DNA from: Rossellomorea aquimaris
Lineage (GTDB): Bacteria; Bacillota; Bacilli; Bacillales; Bacillaceae_B
DNA: 64,000 bases
Reading direction: 5' to 3'
NCBI RefSeq assembly: GCF_001877785.1
Contig: NZ_MINN01000106.1
Coordinates: forward strand, 186,001-250,000
Part shown: positions 25,984 to 33,431 of the stretch, in pieces
Numbering within the stretch: position 1 is the first letter of the stretch
Layout: each line of letters begins with the position of its first letter
Position numbers and translations under genes: made by a program
Notes under the pieces: generated by a model
Databases searched by the model: none
The model's input: only the letters and a program-made list of their open reading frames with translations
What the model was told of the DNA's origin: nothing

Positions 25984-26254
25984 AGCGGTTGATTGGAGTG
26001 CAAGACGTAGACTCCTGCGGGAAAAGTAGCTTATGTGAGACCTGTCCAGCTCCTGGGCTTAGAGGCACATGTCATAAGCCAAACCGAACATGAAGGCAAA
26101 GACCGCCTTCCCGTCCGGTTCGTCTTATGCCACAGGCCTCTGAGCAAAGCCCTTCCGCTTTTCTTCCCGCAGGCTTGCCGAGGAGGCTCACGGGCTACCC
26201 GCGGAAAGCGAAGTCTTGCACGGAAATCATTAGCGTTGTTTAGAGTCCACTCTA
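25984..26254. repeat. Dispersed repeat copy 3, interrupted by a second repeat
   Basis: Left part 25984-26041 and right part 26163-26254 match the copies at 10014 and 24284 (GGAGTGCAAGACGTAGACTCC...; GAAGTCTTGCACGG). The interruption lies after GTGAGACC, about 10 nt further in than in copy 2. Confidence 0.85.
26042..26162 (-). repeat. Inner inserted repeat, minus orientation
   Basis: Reverse complement begins AAAAGCGGAAGGGCTTTGC and ends GGAGCTGGACAG, clearly homologous to 24340-24458 along its whole length but inserted in the opposite direction. Confidence 0.8.
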
Positions 26255-26312
26255 AAAAGTTCGACTATAGACATGGGATTTTAAGTTTTCCCAACTTCTT
26301 TGCTTAGCCAAA

Positions 26313-26765
26313 TTAAAACGGTTTAATGGACATTAATATGATAAGAATGATAGCAGCACTATGTATAATGATATTGTATGGTTTTAACTCGGCATTGATT
26401 TTGCCATAGGCGGCAGGGACGTCTTCCCCTTTGTGGGCATGGATGATTTCGGCCATTTGTTTTACTTTTTTCGGCATGATGCCTGCTACGATGAATTGGA
26501 CACCGATATAGATTGCAATCGAACCGATATACCAGCCAGTCTTAAAGAGATAAGGATTCATGAAACCCATCACCAAACCTGTGATGAGAAGGACAATGCT
26601 CCCGACTTTAGCGAAGTTTTCAATGTTCTTGCTGAGGTCAAGTGAGAATTTTGCCTGATGAGCTGTTTCTGGTGTCTTCATTACGACCGGCATAGCAAAG
26701 CTTGCACCAAGTCCTGCAACTGCAGCCACGACATGGATCAATACAAGGATACTGTAAATTGACAT
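26313..26765 (-). CDS. DUF2269-family membrane protein
   Basis: A 150-residue four-helix membrane protein. Helix 1 contains ILVLIHVVAAVAGLGASFAMP with a conserved histidine, helix 2 SIVLLITGLVMGF, helix 3 GVQFIVAGIMPKKVKQ and helix 4 IIIHSAAIILIILM with another histidine; paired membrane histidines are typical of DUF2269-like proteins and hint at haem or quinone association, unproven. GGAGGTGA precedes ATG at 26765. Monocistronic. Confidence 0.75.
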   Translation of the reverse strand: MSIYSILVLIHVVAAVAGLGASFAMPVVMKTPETAHQAKFSLDLSKNIENFAKVGSIVLLITGLVMGFMNPYLFKTGWYIGSIAIYIGVQFIVAGIMPKKVKQMAEIIHAHKGEDVPAAYGKINAELKPYNIIIHSAAIILIILMSIKPF

Positions 26766-26873
26766 GTGATTCACCTCCAATACAGGAAATTTTGTGCAGG
26801 TCTTATTGTATAGTAAAATTGTCACGTTTTCTATGGTTTTTTTAAATTAGTATAGATAAAGGAGGAAGATCGG

Positions 26874-27587
26874 ATGAGGACGAAAGATGAAATCCGTCAC
26901 AAAGTGTGGAACAGCCTGACCGAGAAAAAACTGGGACGCTTCCCGTTCCCGCTGGTCAATCGCATCCCTAACTTCAAAGGGGCGGAAGCGGCAGCGAAAC
27001 ATATGCAGGAAATGGATTTTTATAAAAATGCTAATGTAGTAAAAGTGAACCCCGATGCACCGCAGCTGCCTCTCAGGACTTCTGTCTTAAAAGATAAAAA
27101 GACTCTTCTAATCCCCACGCCGAGGCTGAAGGATGGATTTGTCATGATCAAGCCTGAGTGGGTGCCGCGTGGGGAAGAGAGGAAAGCCGCGAGTATCAAG
27201 CACATGAATTCCTATGGGAAAGTGGTGCCCCTTACTGACATTCCGGAAATCGACTTGATTGTCGTGGGTTCTGTCGCAATTCACAAGGACGGCAGAAGAC
27301 TTGGAAAAGGGGAAGGGTATGCAGACCGCGAATATGCGATCCTCCGTGAAATCGGCAACAAACCCGTCCCGGTCATCACCACCATCAATAGTGAACAACT
27401 TGTCGTTGATGATATTCCGCGGGACTCATTTGATCTGGCGGTGGATTGGATTTTTACAGAAAAGGGCGGAGCGGAGACCCATACGCCGTACGAGAAGCCT
27501 GAAGGGATCGAGTGGGAGCACGTCAGCGAAGATGATATGGAGAAGATGCCGATTTTGAGGGAATTGAAGGATTTCTCGAATAAATAG
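26874..27587 (+). CDS. 5-formyltetrahydrofolate cyclo-ligase-like protein (COG0212 branch)
   Basis: A 237-residue member of the 5-FCL superfamily. The segments RHKVWNSL, RTSVLKDKKTLLIPTPRLKDGF and GEGYADREYAILRE correspond to the family's ATP and substrate regions; GKGEGYADRE is the conserved C-terminal motif (GxGxGYxDxE). True cyclo-ligases (about 190 residues) repair 5-formyl-THF; the longer COG0212 group has been linked to thiamine salvage rather than folate. The N-terminal RIPNFKGAEAAAKHM favours COG0212. AAAGGAGG precedes ATG. Monocistronic or with the tiny frame that follows. Confidence 0.8.
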   Translation: MRTKDEIRHKVWNSLTEKKLGRFPFPLVNRIPNFKGAEAAAKHMQEMDFYKNANVVKVNPDAPQLPLRTSVLKDKKTLLIPTPRLKDGFVMIKPEWVPRGEERKAASIKHMNSYGKVVPLTDIPEIDLIVVGSVAIHKDGRRLGKGEGYADREYAILREIGNKPVPVITTINSEQLVVDDIPRDSFDLAVDWIFTEKGGAETHTPYEKPEGIEWEHVSEDDMEKMPILRELKDFSNK

Positions 27588-27607
27588 AACGAATCAGGAG
27601 ATATTTA

Positions 27608-27739
27608 TTGGAGAAAGAGTCGTATTTACATATGCATGCAGCCGGCAATGATGTCGGGATTTATCCCGATACTATGTTGCTAAGCGAAACAGATGATAAG
27701 TTTATTATCGAATTTAATAATTGTATTTTTATAAATTGA
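27608..27739 (+). CDS. Possible 43-residue protein
   Basis: A TTG-initiated frame (MEKESYLHMHAAGNDVGIY...FNNCIFIN) 8 nt after AGGAG, starting 20 nt beyond the COG0212 stop. It has no recognised family and weak hydrophobic C-terminus. Kept because the ribosome binding site is well placed; it could equally be chance. Confidence 0.3.
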   Translation: MEKESYLHMHAAGNDVGIYPDTMLLSETDDKFIIEFNNCIFIN

Positions 27740-27810
27740 CCTGTAATAGTGGAAGAATGGATTTATGATCAAAACGGCTTTTCTTTTATTAAAAAGTCCA
27801 GCATGAAATC

Positions 27811-27855
27811 AAAAAAAGGACAGCTCCTCAAGCGTTTAAGGGGCTGTCCTTCTTT
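27811..27855 (-). terminator. Terminator of the carbonic anhydrase operon
   Basis: AAGGACAGCTCCT pairs with AGGGGCTGTCCTT with A and T runs on both sides, so it can also stop plus-strand transcription. Confidence 0.85.
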
Positions 27856-27862
27856 CATAAAC

Positions 27863-28420
27863 TTAATATCCTTCCACTACCAAATCAAGCTTCCCGGTTT
27901 CGGGAGAGATGACAAGTCCGTGGACAGGGATGTTTTTATCCATCAGCGGATGGTTCTTGATCATGTCGACACTGTGGGAAACACTTTCTTCAACGGAGCT
28001 GAAGCCTTTCAGCCAGTCGTGAAGGTCGATCCCTGAGTAATCCAGGGTGTTAAACGTGTCTTCGTCGATGCCGCGCTCTTTCATCTTACCGATGATGTGT
28101 TCACTGTTGAGGGCGCTCATTCCGCATTCATGATGGCCGATGACGAGGACTTCGTCTGCTTGAAGTTCATACACTGCAATCAATAGGCTTCGCATGATAC
28201 TTCCGTATGGATGGGCAACAACCGCTCCGGCATTCTTGACGATTTTCACATCGCCGTTTTTCATATTCATTGATTTAGGAAGAAGCTCGACAAGGCGCGT
28301 ATCCATACACGTCAAAATAACGAGTCGTTTGTCTGGAAACTTAGTCGTCCTATACTCTTCATATGATTTTTCTTCTACAAATTTCTGATTGTACTCAAGC
28401 AGATTTCCAAGTAAAGTCAT
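27863..28420 (-). CDS. Beta-class carbonic anhydrase
   Basis: A 185-residue zinc enzyme interconverting CO2 and bicarbonate. Zinc ligands are visible: cysteine in ILTCMDTRL with the Asp-Arg dyad, and H-x2-C in IGHHECGM. KNAGAVVAHP is the conserved substrate-pocket segment. Corresponds to the small Bacillus YtiB type. GGGAGAA precedes ATG at 28420. It follows the PAS-like gene by 35 nt without a terminator and so probably shares its transcript. Confidence 0.9.
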   Translation of the reverse strand: MTLLGNLLEYNQKFVEEKSYEEYRTTKFPDKRLVILTCMDTRLVELLPKSMNMKNGDVKIVKNAGAVVAHPYGSIMRSLLIAVYELQADEVLVIGHHECGMSALNSEHIIGKMKERGIDEDTFNTLDYSGIDLHDWLKGFSSVEESVSHSVDMIKNHPLMDKNIPVHGLVISPETGKLDLVVEGY

Positions 28421-28455
28421 ATTCGATTCTCCCAACTTTGAAATGATGTACATCT

Positions 28456-28953
28456 TTATTGTACATTTTTCATTAGGAGGATTTCAATTTCTTTTACCCG
28501 ATCCATGACTTCTTCCCTGTTCCAATCACTCGTATTGGTCAATTTCAAGTAGAGAGAAGAGACGCTTGCCAATACTTCTCTATGATTTGTATCTTTCCTG
28601 ACAATATTCGATTCCCCAAGGCGGTCGAACAGGCCGTTCATCTGCTGCGAGACTTTCTCATATTCGTTGTCTTTTGTGATGACCGCCATATGAAACCGCT
28701 GCTGTACATCTGAAAACCTGTAGAATAGATCAACAAGTTCAAAGGAAGAATCCTTTTTCAGATTTACTTCCATTTTTCCAGATAGATCTTTATGGATGAT
28801 CCGGGCAAATTTAGGGGAGCTTTCCTCTTCAAGAATCGTGAGAAAACTTTCTCCCCTCTTTAAAAGGCCATACCCTGAGTCAGAGGCATCAAGTACGTTT
28901 AATCCCCTATCCAATATCAGATAGGGGATCGGACAGAAATCAAGATTTTCCAC
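28456..28953 (-). CDS. PAS-like hypothetical protein
   Basis: A 165-residue protein. Its first 100 residues (CPIPYLILDRGLNVLDASDSGYGLL, then a beta-rich FELVDLFYRFSDVQQRFHMAVITKD) look like a PAS fold, but no output domain follows; the last 60 residues are helical. No confident family. GGGAGGGA precedes ATG. It lies 83 nt after a B12-binding protein and 35 nt before carbonic anhydrase on the same strand. A sensory or partner-binding role is inferred only from fold and context. Confidence 0.55.
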   Translation of the reverse strand: MENLDFCPIPYLILDRGLNVLDASDSGYGLLKRGESFLTILEEESSPKFARIIHKDLSGKMEVNLKKDSSFELVDLFYRFSDVQQRFHMAVITKDNEYEKVSQQMNGLFDRLGESNIVRKDTNHREVLASVSSLYLKLTNTSDWNREEVMDRVKEIEILLMKNVQ

Positions 28954-29036
28954 AGTATCCCTCCCTGTGAAAGGTTACGGACACCATTGTTCCGGCATCT
29001 CCGAGATGAAGTGCCGGCTAATTGTGAGAGAAACCT

Positions 29037-29702
29037 TCAGTTTGATATTTTTTCTTCTATTAGTGCAAGGAACTGATCGGCATGCTCCTCTAAGTACTCG
29101 TTCAATTCCCTTAAATCATAAAAGGTTTTGATCGAATCTTTTTTCAAGAATTCAAGTTTGTAGTGGGAGATAAGCCTTCCGCCAACCAGGATCTTTATAT
29201 CCGGCTGCACTTTCTCTATCTCCTCAAGGCACTCTTTCAGCTGCTGTATCGTCGTTGTCATGCCGATGGATATTGCAACTGCTTGAGGTCTCCAGGCTTT
29301 GACGAATGTGACTGCATCCCGGATCGGCACATTTGCTCCCAGATAGCGTGTATTCCAATGCTGCTCTTTGAATACCTCATTTGCAAGTTCAAGTCCCAGG
29401 CTGTGCTGCTCGCCTTCTATGCAGAATAAGAGGCCTTTTGGGCGGCGTTCGGACACTTCGTATGGAGTATAGACGCTTGCAAGTAAATATTTTAAGGTGG
29501 CCGTAGCTAAATGTTCTTCGGCCACAGTGATTTGATTTTTCTCCCAAAGATCACCAATGCGATACATGGAAGGTCTTACAACAGATTCATAGAAAGTAAG
29601 GGAATCTGTACTGCCCTGTATCGAAGAAGTATAAAGTTCAGACAATGCCTGAACATCACCCTTCAGTATGGTCTTGGTAAAGGTGGGGACAAGCTGTTTC
29701 AT
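29037..29702 (-). CDS. Cobalamin-binding protein, CarH-like sensory module without HTH
   Basis: A 221-residue protein with an N-terminal four-helix B12-binding-2 cap and a C-terminal Rossmann B12-binding domain. The cap carries W-x9-EH (LWEKNQITVAEEH), the signature that packs over adenosylcobalamin in CarH photoreceptors. The lower-ligand motif reads EGEQHSLG, an ExHxxG form as in CarH. ISIGMTTT and LVGGRLI complete the domain. There is no DNA-binding domain, so output must be through a partner, plausibly the downstream PAS-like protein. AAGGGGG lies 10 nt before ATG. Photoreception is inference from motif alone. Confidence 0.8.
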   Translation of the reverse strand: MKQLVPTFTKTILKGDVQALSELYTSSIQGSTDSLTFYESVVRPSMYRIGDLWEKNQITVAEEHLATATLKYLLASVYTPYEVSERRPKGLLFCIEGEQHSLGLELANEVFKEQHWNTRYLGANVPIRDAVTFVKAWRPQAVAISIGMTTTIQQLKECLEEIEKVQPDIKILVGGRLISHYKLEFLKKDSIKTFYDLRELNEYLEEHADQFLALIEEKISN

Positions 29703-29946
29703 GCATTATTTACCCCCTTCTAAAGGTGAGGAAAGACAACTACGTAATTATATTCCACATATATTGTGAAATCCCTCTAAGAAAATGACTTAGAAAAACC
29801 ATCCGTATAATGAATATAAAAGTGTGGACCAGCCTTGCTTTATTCAAGGGATACGGGTCCAGGAATCACCAGCATCAGCATGTTGACTTTCTTAGCAATC
29901 TTATTTATGATAACCTCTGTACAACTATATGACGCTCACATAACTT

Positions 29947-29985
29947 GAGAGAGGTTCATAGCATTAACCCTCTATAAAAAACTAT
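29947..29985 (+). ncRNA. preQ1-I riboswitch
   Basis: AGAGGTTC, then AGC, then ACCCTCT and TATAAAAAACTA match the preQ1 class I aptamer: a P1 stem AGAGG/CCTCT, a short loop and an A-rich tail that forms the H-type pseudoknot. It lies about 160 nt before queF, which makes the preQ1 product. The remainder of the 445-nt gap (29703-30147) holds the B12 gene's upstream region and the leader. Confidence 0.93.
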
Positions 29986-30011
29986 GTTTCTATGAAACGA
30001 ATGTTTTTTCT
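29984..30011 (+). terminator. Riboswitch expression platform terminator
   Basis: GTTTC-TAT-GAAAC hairpin followed by GAATGTTTTTT directly after the aptamer; short stem. preQ1 binding would be expected to favour termination. Confidence 0.6.
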
Positions 30012-30147
30012 AAAATCTAGAAAACTATTCTACTAAGCGTAACAGTCTGCCGAGGGAATTGCAAAAGTGCGGATTGCTGCTGTTTCTAAACAGGCTAATG
30101 CTATGTCCTCCTTTATTTCTGTGTACAATGAATGGGAGGATTTTAAT

Positions 30148-30645
30148 ATGTCAGGCAGAAAAGATGAAGAATTAACAGATATTACCTTGCTGGGGAATCA
30201 AGGGACGAACTACTTGTTCGAATATTCCCCGGATATTCTTGAATCATTCGATAATAAGCACCCGAACCGTGATTACTTCGTGAAGTTCAACTGTCCGGAG
30301 TTCACAAGTCTTTGCCCTAAGACCGGCCAGCCTGATTTCGCAACCATTTATATCAGCTACATCCCCGATCAAAAAATGGTCGAGAGCAAATCACTGAAGC
30401 TTTATCTGTTCAGTTTCAGGAATCATGGTGACTTCCACGAAGACTGTATGAATATCATCATGAACGATCTCATCGAACTGATGGACCCGCGCTACATCGA
30501 AGTATGGGGCAAATTCACCCCGCGCGGAGGAATCTCCATCGATCCGTACTGCAACTACGGAAAACCCGGTACAAAATATGAAACGATGGCGGATCACCGC
30601 TTGATGAACCATGATCTGTATCCGGAGAAAATCGATAACCGTTAA
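30148..30645 (+). CDS. queF: NADPH-dependent 7-cyano-7-deazaguanine reductase QueF
   Basis: Reduces preQ0 to preQ1 in queuosine synthesis. The 165-residue length equals B. subtilis QueF. The catalytic cysteine is C56 in [14 protein letters not shown], the QueF motif is [12 protein letters not shown], and NHGDFHEDC supplies the catalytic glutamate/histidine region. GGGAGGA lies 8 nt before the ATG at 30148; the frame extends 27 codons upstream without signals. In B. subtilis queF ends the queCDEF operon; here it stands alone with its own riboswitch. Confidence 0.95.
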   Translation: MSGRKDEELTDITLLGNQGTNYLFEYSPDILESFDNKHPNRDYFVKFNCPEFTSLCPKTGQPDFATIYISYIPDQKMVESKSLKLYLFSFRNHGDFHEDCMNIIMNDLIELMDPRYIEVWGKFTPRGGISIDPYCNYGKPGTKYETMADHRLMNHDLYPEKIDNR

Positions 30646-30650
30646 TGGCC

Positions 30651-30699
30651 GAGGCTCGTCCTTTGCTGCTTAAAGCAGTGGGGGGACGGGCCTCTTTTT
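30651..30699 (+). terminator. Intrinsic terminator of queF
   Basis: GAGGCTCGTCC pairs with GGACGGGCCTC and is followed by five T. Confidence 0.85.
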
Positions 30700-30780
30700 A
30701 TTGGGCCGATATTTCTATTGCCGAAATAATCTCCACGGTATTATACTTGCTTGAGACATAATTGAAGAGGAGGGAGCAGG

Positions 30781-31680
30781 ATGAAACCAATCAACGCATC
30801 TCTATGTGTGCTTGTCGGTGCAAGCAGCTACGGAATCCATGCTTCTGTGGTGAAGCTCGGGTTTGCTGAAGGTTACACCGTCACGGAGGTAACCGGGATT
30901 CAATATTTATTCGGGCTGTTGATGCTGTTGGCAGCTTTTCTTTTTACTAAAAAAGTGAAAGTATCATCGCATCAGGTATTCTCGTTATTTGGTCTTGGGA
31001 CGCTGCTTTCGCTGACCGGTATCTTTTATGGTCTGAGTCTGAGCAAGGTAACAGCGACCGTCGCCGTCGTCATGCTGTTTCAATTTACCTGGATCGGACT
31101 GTTGATCGAGGCACTTTACTTAAAAAAATGGCCATCCAGCAAGAAACTGATTTCGGTTGGTTTCCTTTGGACGGGCACGCTGCTCGCGGGAGGATTGGCT
31201 TCTGCAGGAGGCTTTGACTGGTCGGGGAATATCCTTGGGGTCCTATTCGGATTTGCGGCAGCTTGCACATTTGCGCTCTTCCTTTTTCTTAGCGGAAAGG
31301 TGGCAAAAGGGGTGCCGACCATCCAGAAAAGTCTTCTGATTACATTTGGAGGCTTACTGGTTGTATTTTTGGCATTCCAGCCTTCTTTTATAAGAGAGCC
31401 TTCCAGGGTGATCGAGATGGGTGGATTCGGGTTGGTGGTGGCCATCGTCGGAACGATCTTTCCGGTTGTATTCCTTGCGATCGGTTCGCCGCACCTCGAC
31501 TCGAGCATCACGACGATTCTCGGCGCAGCGGAACTGCCGGCTGCGATCATATCCGCCATGCTGATCCTGCATGAACATGTCACAGCGATGCAAATGACAG
31601 GGATGGTCCTCATCCTGATCGGAATCGCGATTCCGCAAATGCATTTCAGAACCATTCATTCAGGCAAACAATACGGTTAG
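30781..31680 (+). CDS. EamA-family (drug/metabolite) transporter
   Basis: A 299-residue ten-helix DMT protein made of two EamA repeats; the first starts CVLVGASSYGIHASVVKLGF, and the second contains GVLFGFAAACTFALFLF. The C-terminal half ends LILIGIAIPQMHF. Probably an exporter. GAGGAGGGAGCAGG precedes ATG. No clear hairpin terminator follows. Substrate unknown and it is not closely similar to the EamA protein at 17667. Confidence 0.85.
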   Translation: MKPINASLCVLVGASSYGIHASVVKLGFAEGYTVTEVTGIQYLFGLLMLLAAFLFTKKVKVSSHQVFSLFGLGTLLSLTGIFYGLSLSKVTATVAVVMLFQFTWIGLLIEALYLKKWPSSKKLISVGFLWTGTLLAGGLASAGGFDWSGNILGVLFGFAAACTFALFLFLSGKVAKGVPTIQKSLLITFGGLLVVFLAFQPSFIREPSRVIEMGGFGLVVAIVGTIFPVVFLAIGSPHLDSSITTILGAAELPAAIISAMLILHEHVTAMQMTGMVLILIGIAIPQMHFRTIHSGKQYG

Positions 31681-31934
31681 ACAGGGGCTCACTTCTTTTG
31701 GAGGGGGCTTTTTTGTTCCATATTGCAGTTTTTCGCTGTGAAAAATCCCGCCATAAAAAATCTCCTCCGCCCTGGCAGAGAGGCATTTGCAAACCCTTGC
31801 AATTGTCGCAATTATTAAACCTTATTTTTTTGACCGCATTCCCTTTACAAAGGGTGTTTGCGGGCTTTATAATCCCGTTGTTCAATCATTTACGGAAAAA
31901 CCTAAAATACTAAACAATAAAGGAGGTTGCGGTG

Positions 31935-32783
31935 ATGCGACAAAGATTATTTTCCTTCATTATGATGAACCTTGGTGCGTTCCTTGTGTCCATCAATGTT
32001 CACTTTTTCTTATCGCCCAATAATTTAGCGACAGGGGGAGTCAGCGGGTTGTCGATTATCATGAACGACTTGTTCCCAGGTCTGTCACTCGGGCTGTTCA
32101 TGATTATCATTAATATTCTGTTGTTTATTGTCGGAGTCATTTTTCTTGGATTCAGCTTTGGCGCAAAAACAATTTATGCAAGCTTTGCGCTTTCGTTCTA
32201 TGTATGGCTGCTCGAAATCGTTGCACCGATGAGTCAGCCGTTAAGCGATGATATCCTGATTCAATTGATCATTGGTCAATGCATCGCCGCAACCGGCATG
32301 GCGATCGTGTTCCACCAGCAGGCATCAACGGGCGGAACCGATATCCTTGCATTGATCTTTAATAAATTTTTCAATATAGAAGTAGGCAGGGGAGTCCTGC
32401 TGGCTGACCTGTTTATCGCACTTTCCTCTGCCGTACTGTTTGGACCGCAGGTTGGTATGTACGCGTTCTTTGGTGTCATCCTGAACGGACTCGTTATCGA
32501 CTATACCCTGCAGCAGTTCAATTCAAACAAGGAAATTGTCATCATCAGCAAATACAGTGATGAAATCAAATCATTCATCGTCCATGAGCTTGGTAAAGGC
32601 GCTACGATCCATACGGCAAAAGGAGCCTTCACTTCTGATGAAAAAGAAGTGATCACCACGATTCTCGGCCGCAAAGATTTCTCCAAGCTGAGAGGCTTCA
32701 TCACCCAGATCGACAACCGAGCCTTCATCACTGTGCACACGATGAACGAAATATTGGGACAAAATTTTAAGCGGTTGGCTTAA
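31935..32783 (+). CDS. YitT-family membrane protein (DUF2179)
   Basis: A 282-residue protein: five to six N-terminal helices (residues 1-170) with the diagnostic LSPNNLATGGVSGLSII and HQQASTGGTDILALI, and a C-terminal soluble DUF2179 domain (NKEIVIISKYSDEIKSFIVHELGKGAT, then KDFSKLRGFITQIDNRAFITVH). Transport function unknown in the family. AAAGGAGG is 8-9 nt before the ATG; a GTG three bases earlier is a weaker choice. Terminator follows. Confidence 0.9.
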   Translation: MRQRLFSFIMMNLGAFLVSINVHFFLSPNNLATGGVSGLSIIMNDLFPGLSLGLFMIIINILLFIVGVIFLGFSFGAKTIYASFALSFYVWLLEIVAPMSQPLSDDILIQLIIGQCIAATGMAIVFHQQASTGGTDILALIFNKFFNIEVGRGVLLADLFIALSSAVLFGPQVGMYAFFGVILNGLVIDYTLQQFNSNKEIVIISKYSDEIKSFIVHELGKGATIHTAKGAFTSDEKEVITTILGRKDFSKLRGFITQIDNRAFITVHTMNEILGQNFKRLA

Positions 32784-32796
32784 GATGTTGTTGTGG

Positions 32797-32830
32797 AACC
32801 CCGCCCCGGATTTATGGGGCGGGGTTTTTT
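32797..32830 (+). terminator. Intrinsic terminator of the yitT-like gene
   Basis: AACCCCGCCCC pairs with GGGGCGGGGTT, followed by six T. Confidence 0.9.
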
Positions 32831-32979
32831 GTTTGTGCTGGTTGAGCGGATCACGGTGGGATGGTGGAAGCGTAGAATCTTGCAACGGTATTTACAGGGT
32901 GGGTATATGAGGGTGCGATGGCTGCAGGGAGGGTATTCGAGAGGTTGCCGTGTCTAATTTAGTCAGATAATCGACAGTG

Positions 32980-33070
32980 CGCACATGAATTTCAGATTTC
33001 GCGCATAAAATGAATTTTTCGCGCATATATCGTGAATCTCGCGCATAAATCAAGAGATATCGCTCATAAA
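32980..33070. repeat. 20-nt phased array, CGCGCATAA core
   Basis: CGCGCATA or variants start at 32980, 33000, 33020, 33040 and 33061. The array begins just after GATAATCGACAGT, a boundary also seen before the next array. It uses G in the core where the neighbouring array uses C. Confidence 0.85.
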
Positions 33071-33119
33071 ACGAGTTGAATACCTGTTTGGGTATATTTC
33101 GGCTTACTCGAACCAGGAT

Positions 33120-33250
33120 TTGTCGAATAATCGACAGTTCGCCCTTATATTCCGGATTCCGCCCATAAAACAAAAATCCCGCCCTTATCTCATCGATATC
33201 GCCCTTAACTTCAAAAATATCACCCATAAAACTTGCTCGCCCGCCTATCG
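33120..33250. repeat. 20-nt phased array, CGCCC(A/T)TA core
   Basis: CGCCC units start at 33140, 33160, 33180 and 33200, with CACCC at 33221. The leader TGTCGAATAATCGACAGTT precedes it, closely like the one at 13486. Together with the adjacent array it fills the 600-bp gap; no gene is evident. Confidence 0.85.
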
Positions 33251-33431
33251 GGTATATGCCCCTGCCATGAATCTCTACCTCCATCCCCATTGGCGCAGCC
33301 CCATCCCCATTTTCATCCAACCCGGCACCCCCATTGACATCCCACACCAAAAACGAACGCGAAAAATATCGTAAAAAAGAAAGGAAATATCTCAGCCGGT
33401 ACTGTATAAATAACAGTAAGGAGGTGGGAGT

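Noticed and set aside
24141-26307. Open frames (24141-24473 minus, 26035-26307 plus) over the interrupted repeats
   Set aside because: They coincide with the inner and outer repeat sequences and have no ribosome binding sites.
31681-31725. Terminator after the second EamA gene
   Set aside because: The G-rich and GGGGGC segments are not complementary to each other, so no stable stem forms despite the T-run.
32892-33350. 152-codon minus-strand open frame across the 20-nt arrays
   Set aside because: It merely reads through the repeats; 20-nt units shift frame every unit, and there is no family or ribosome binding site.
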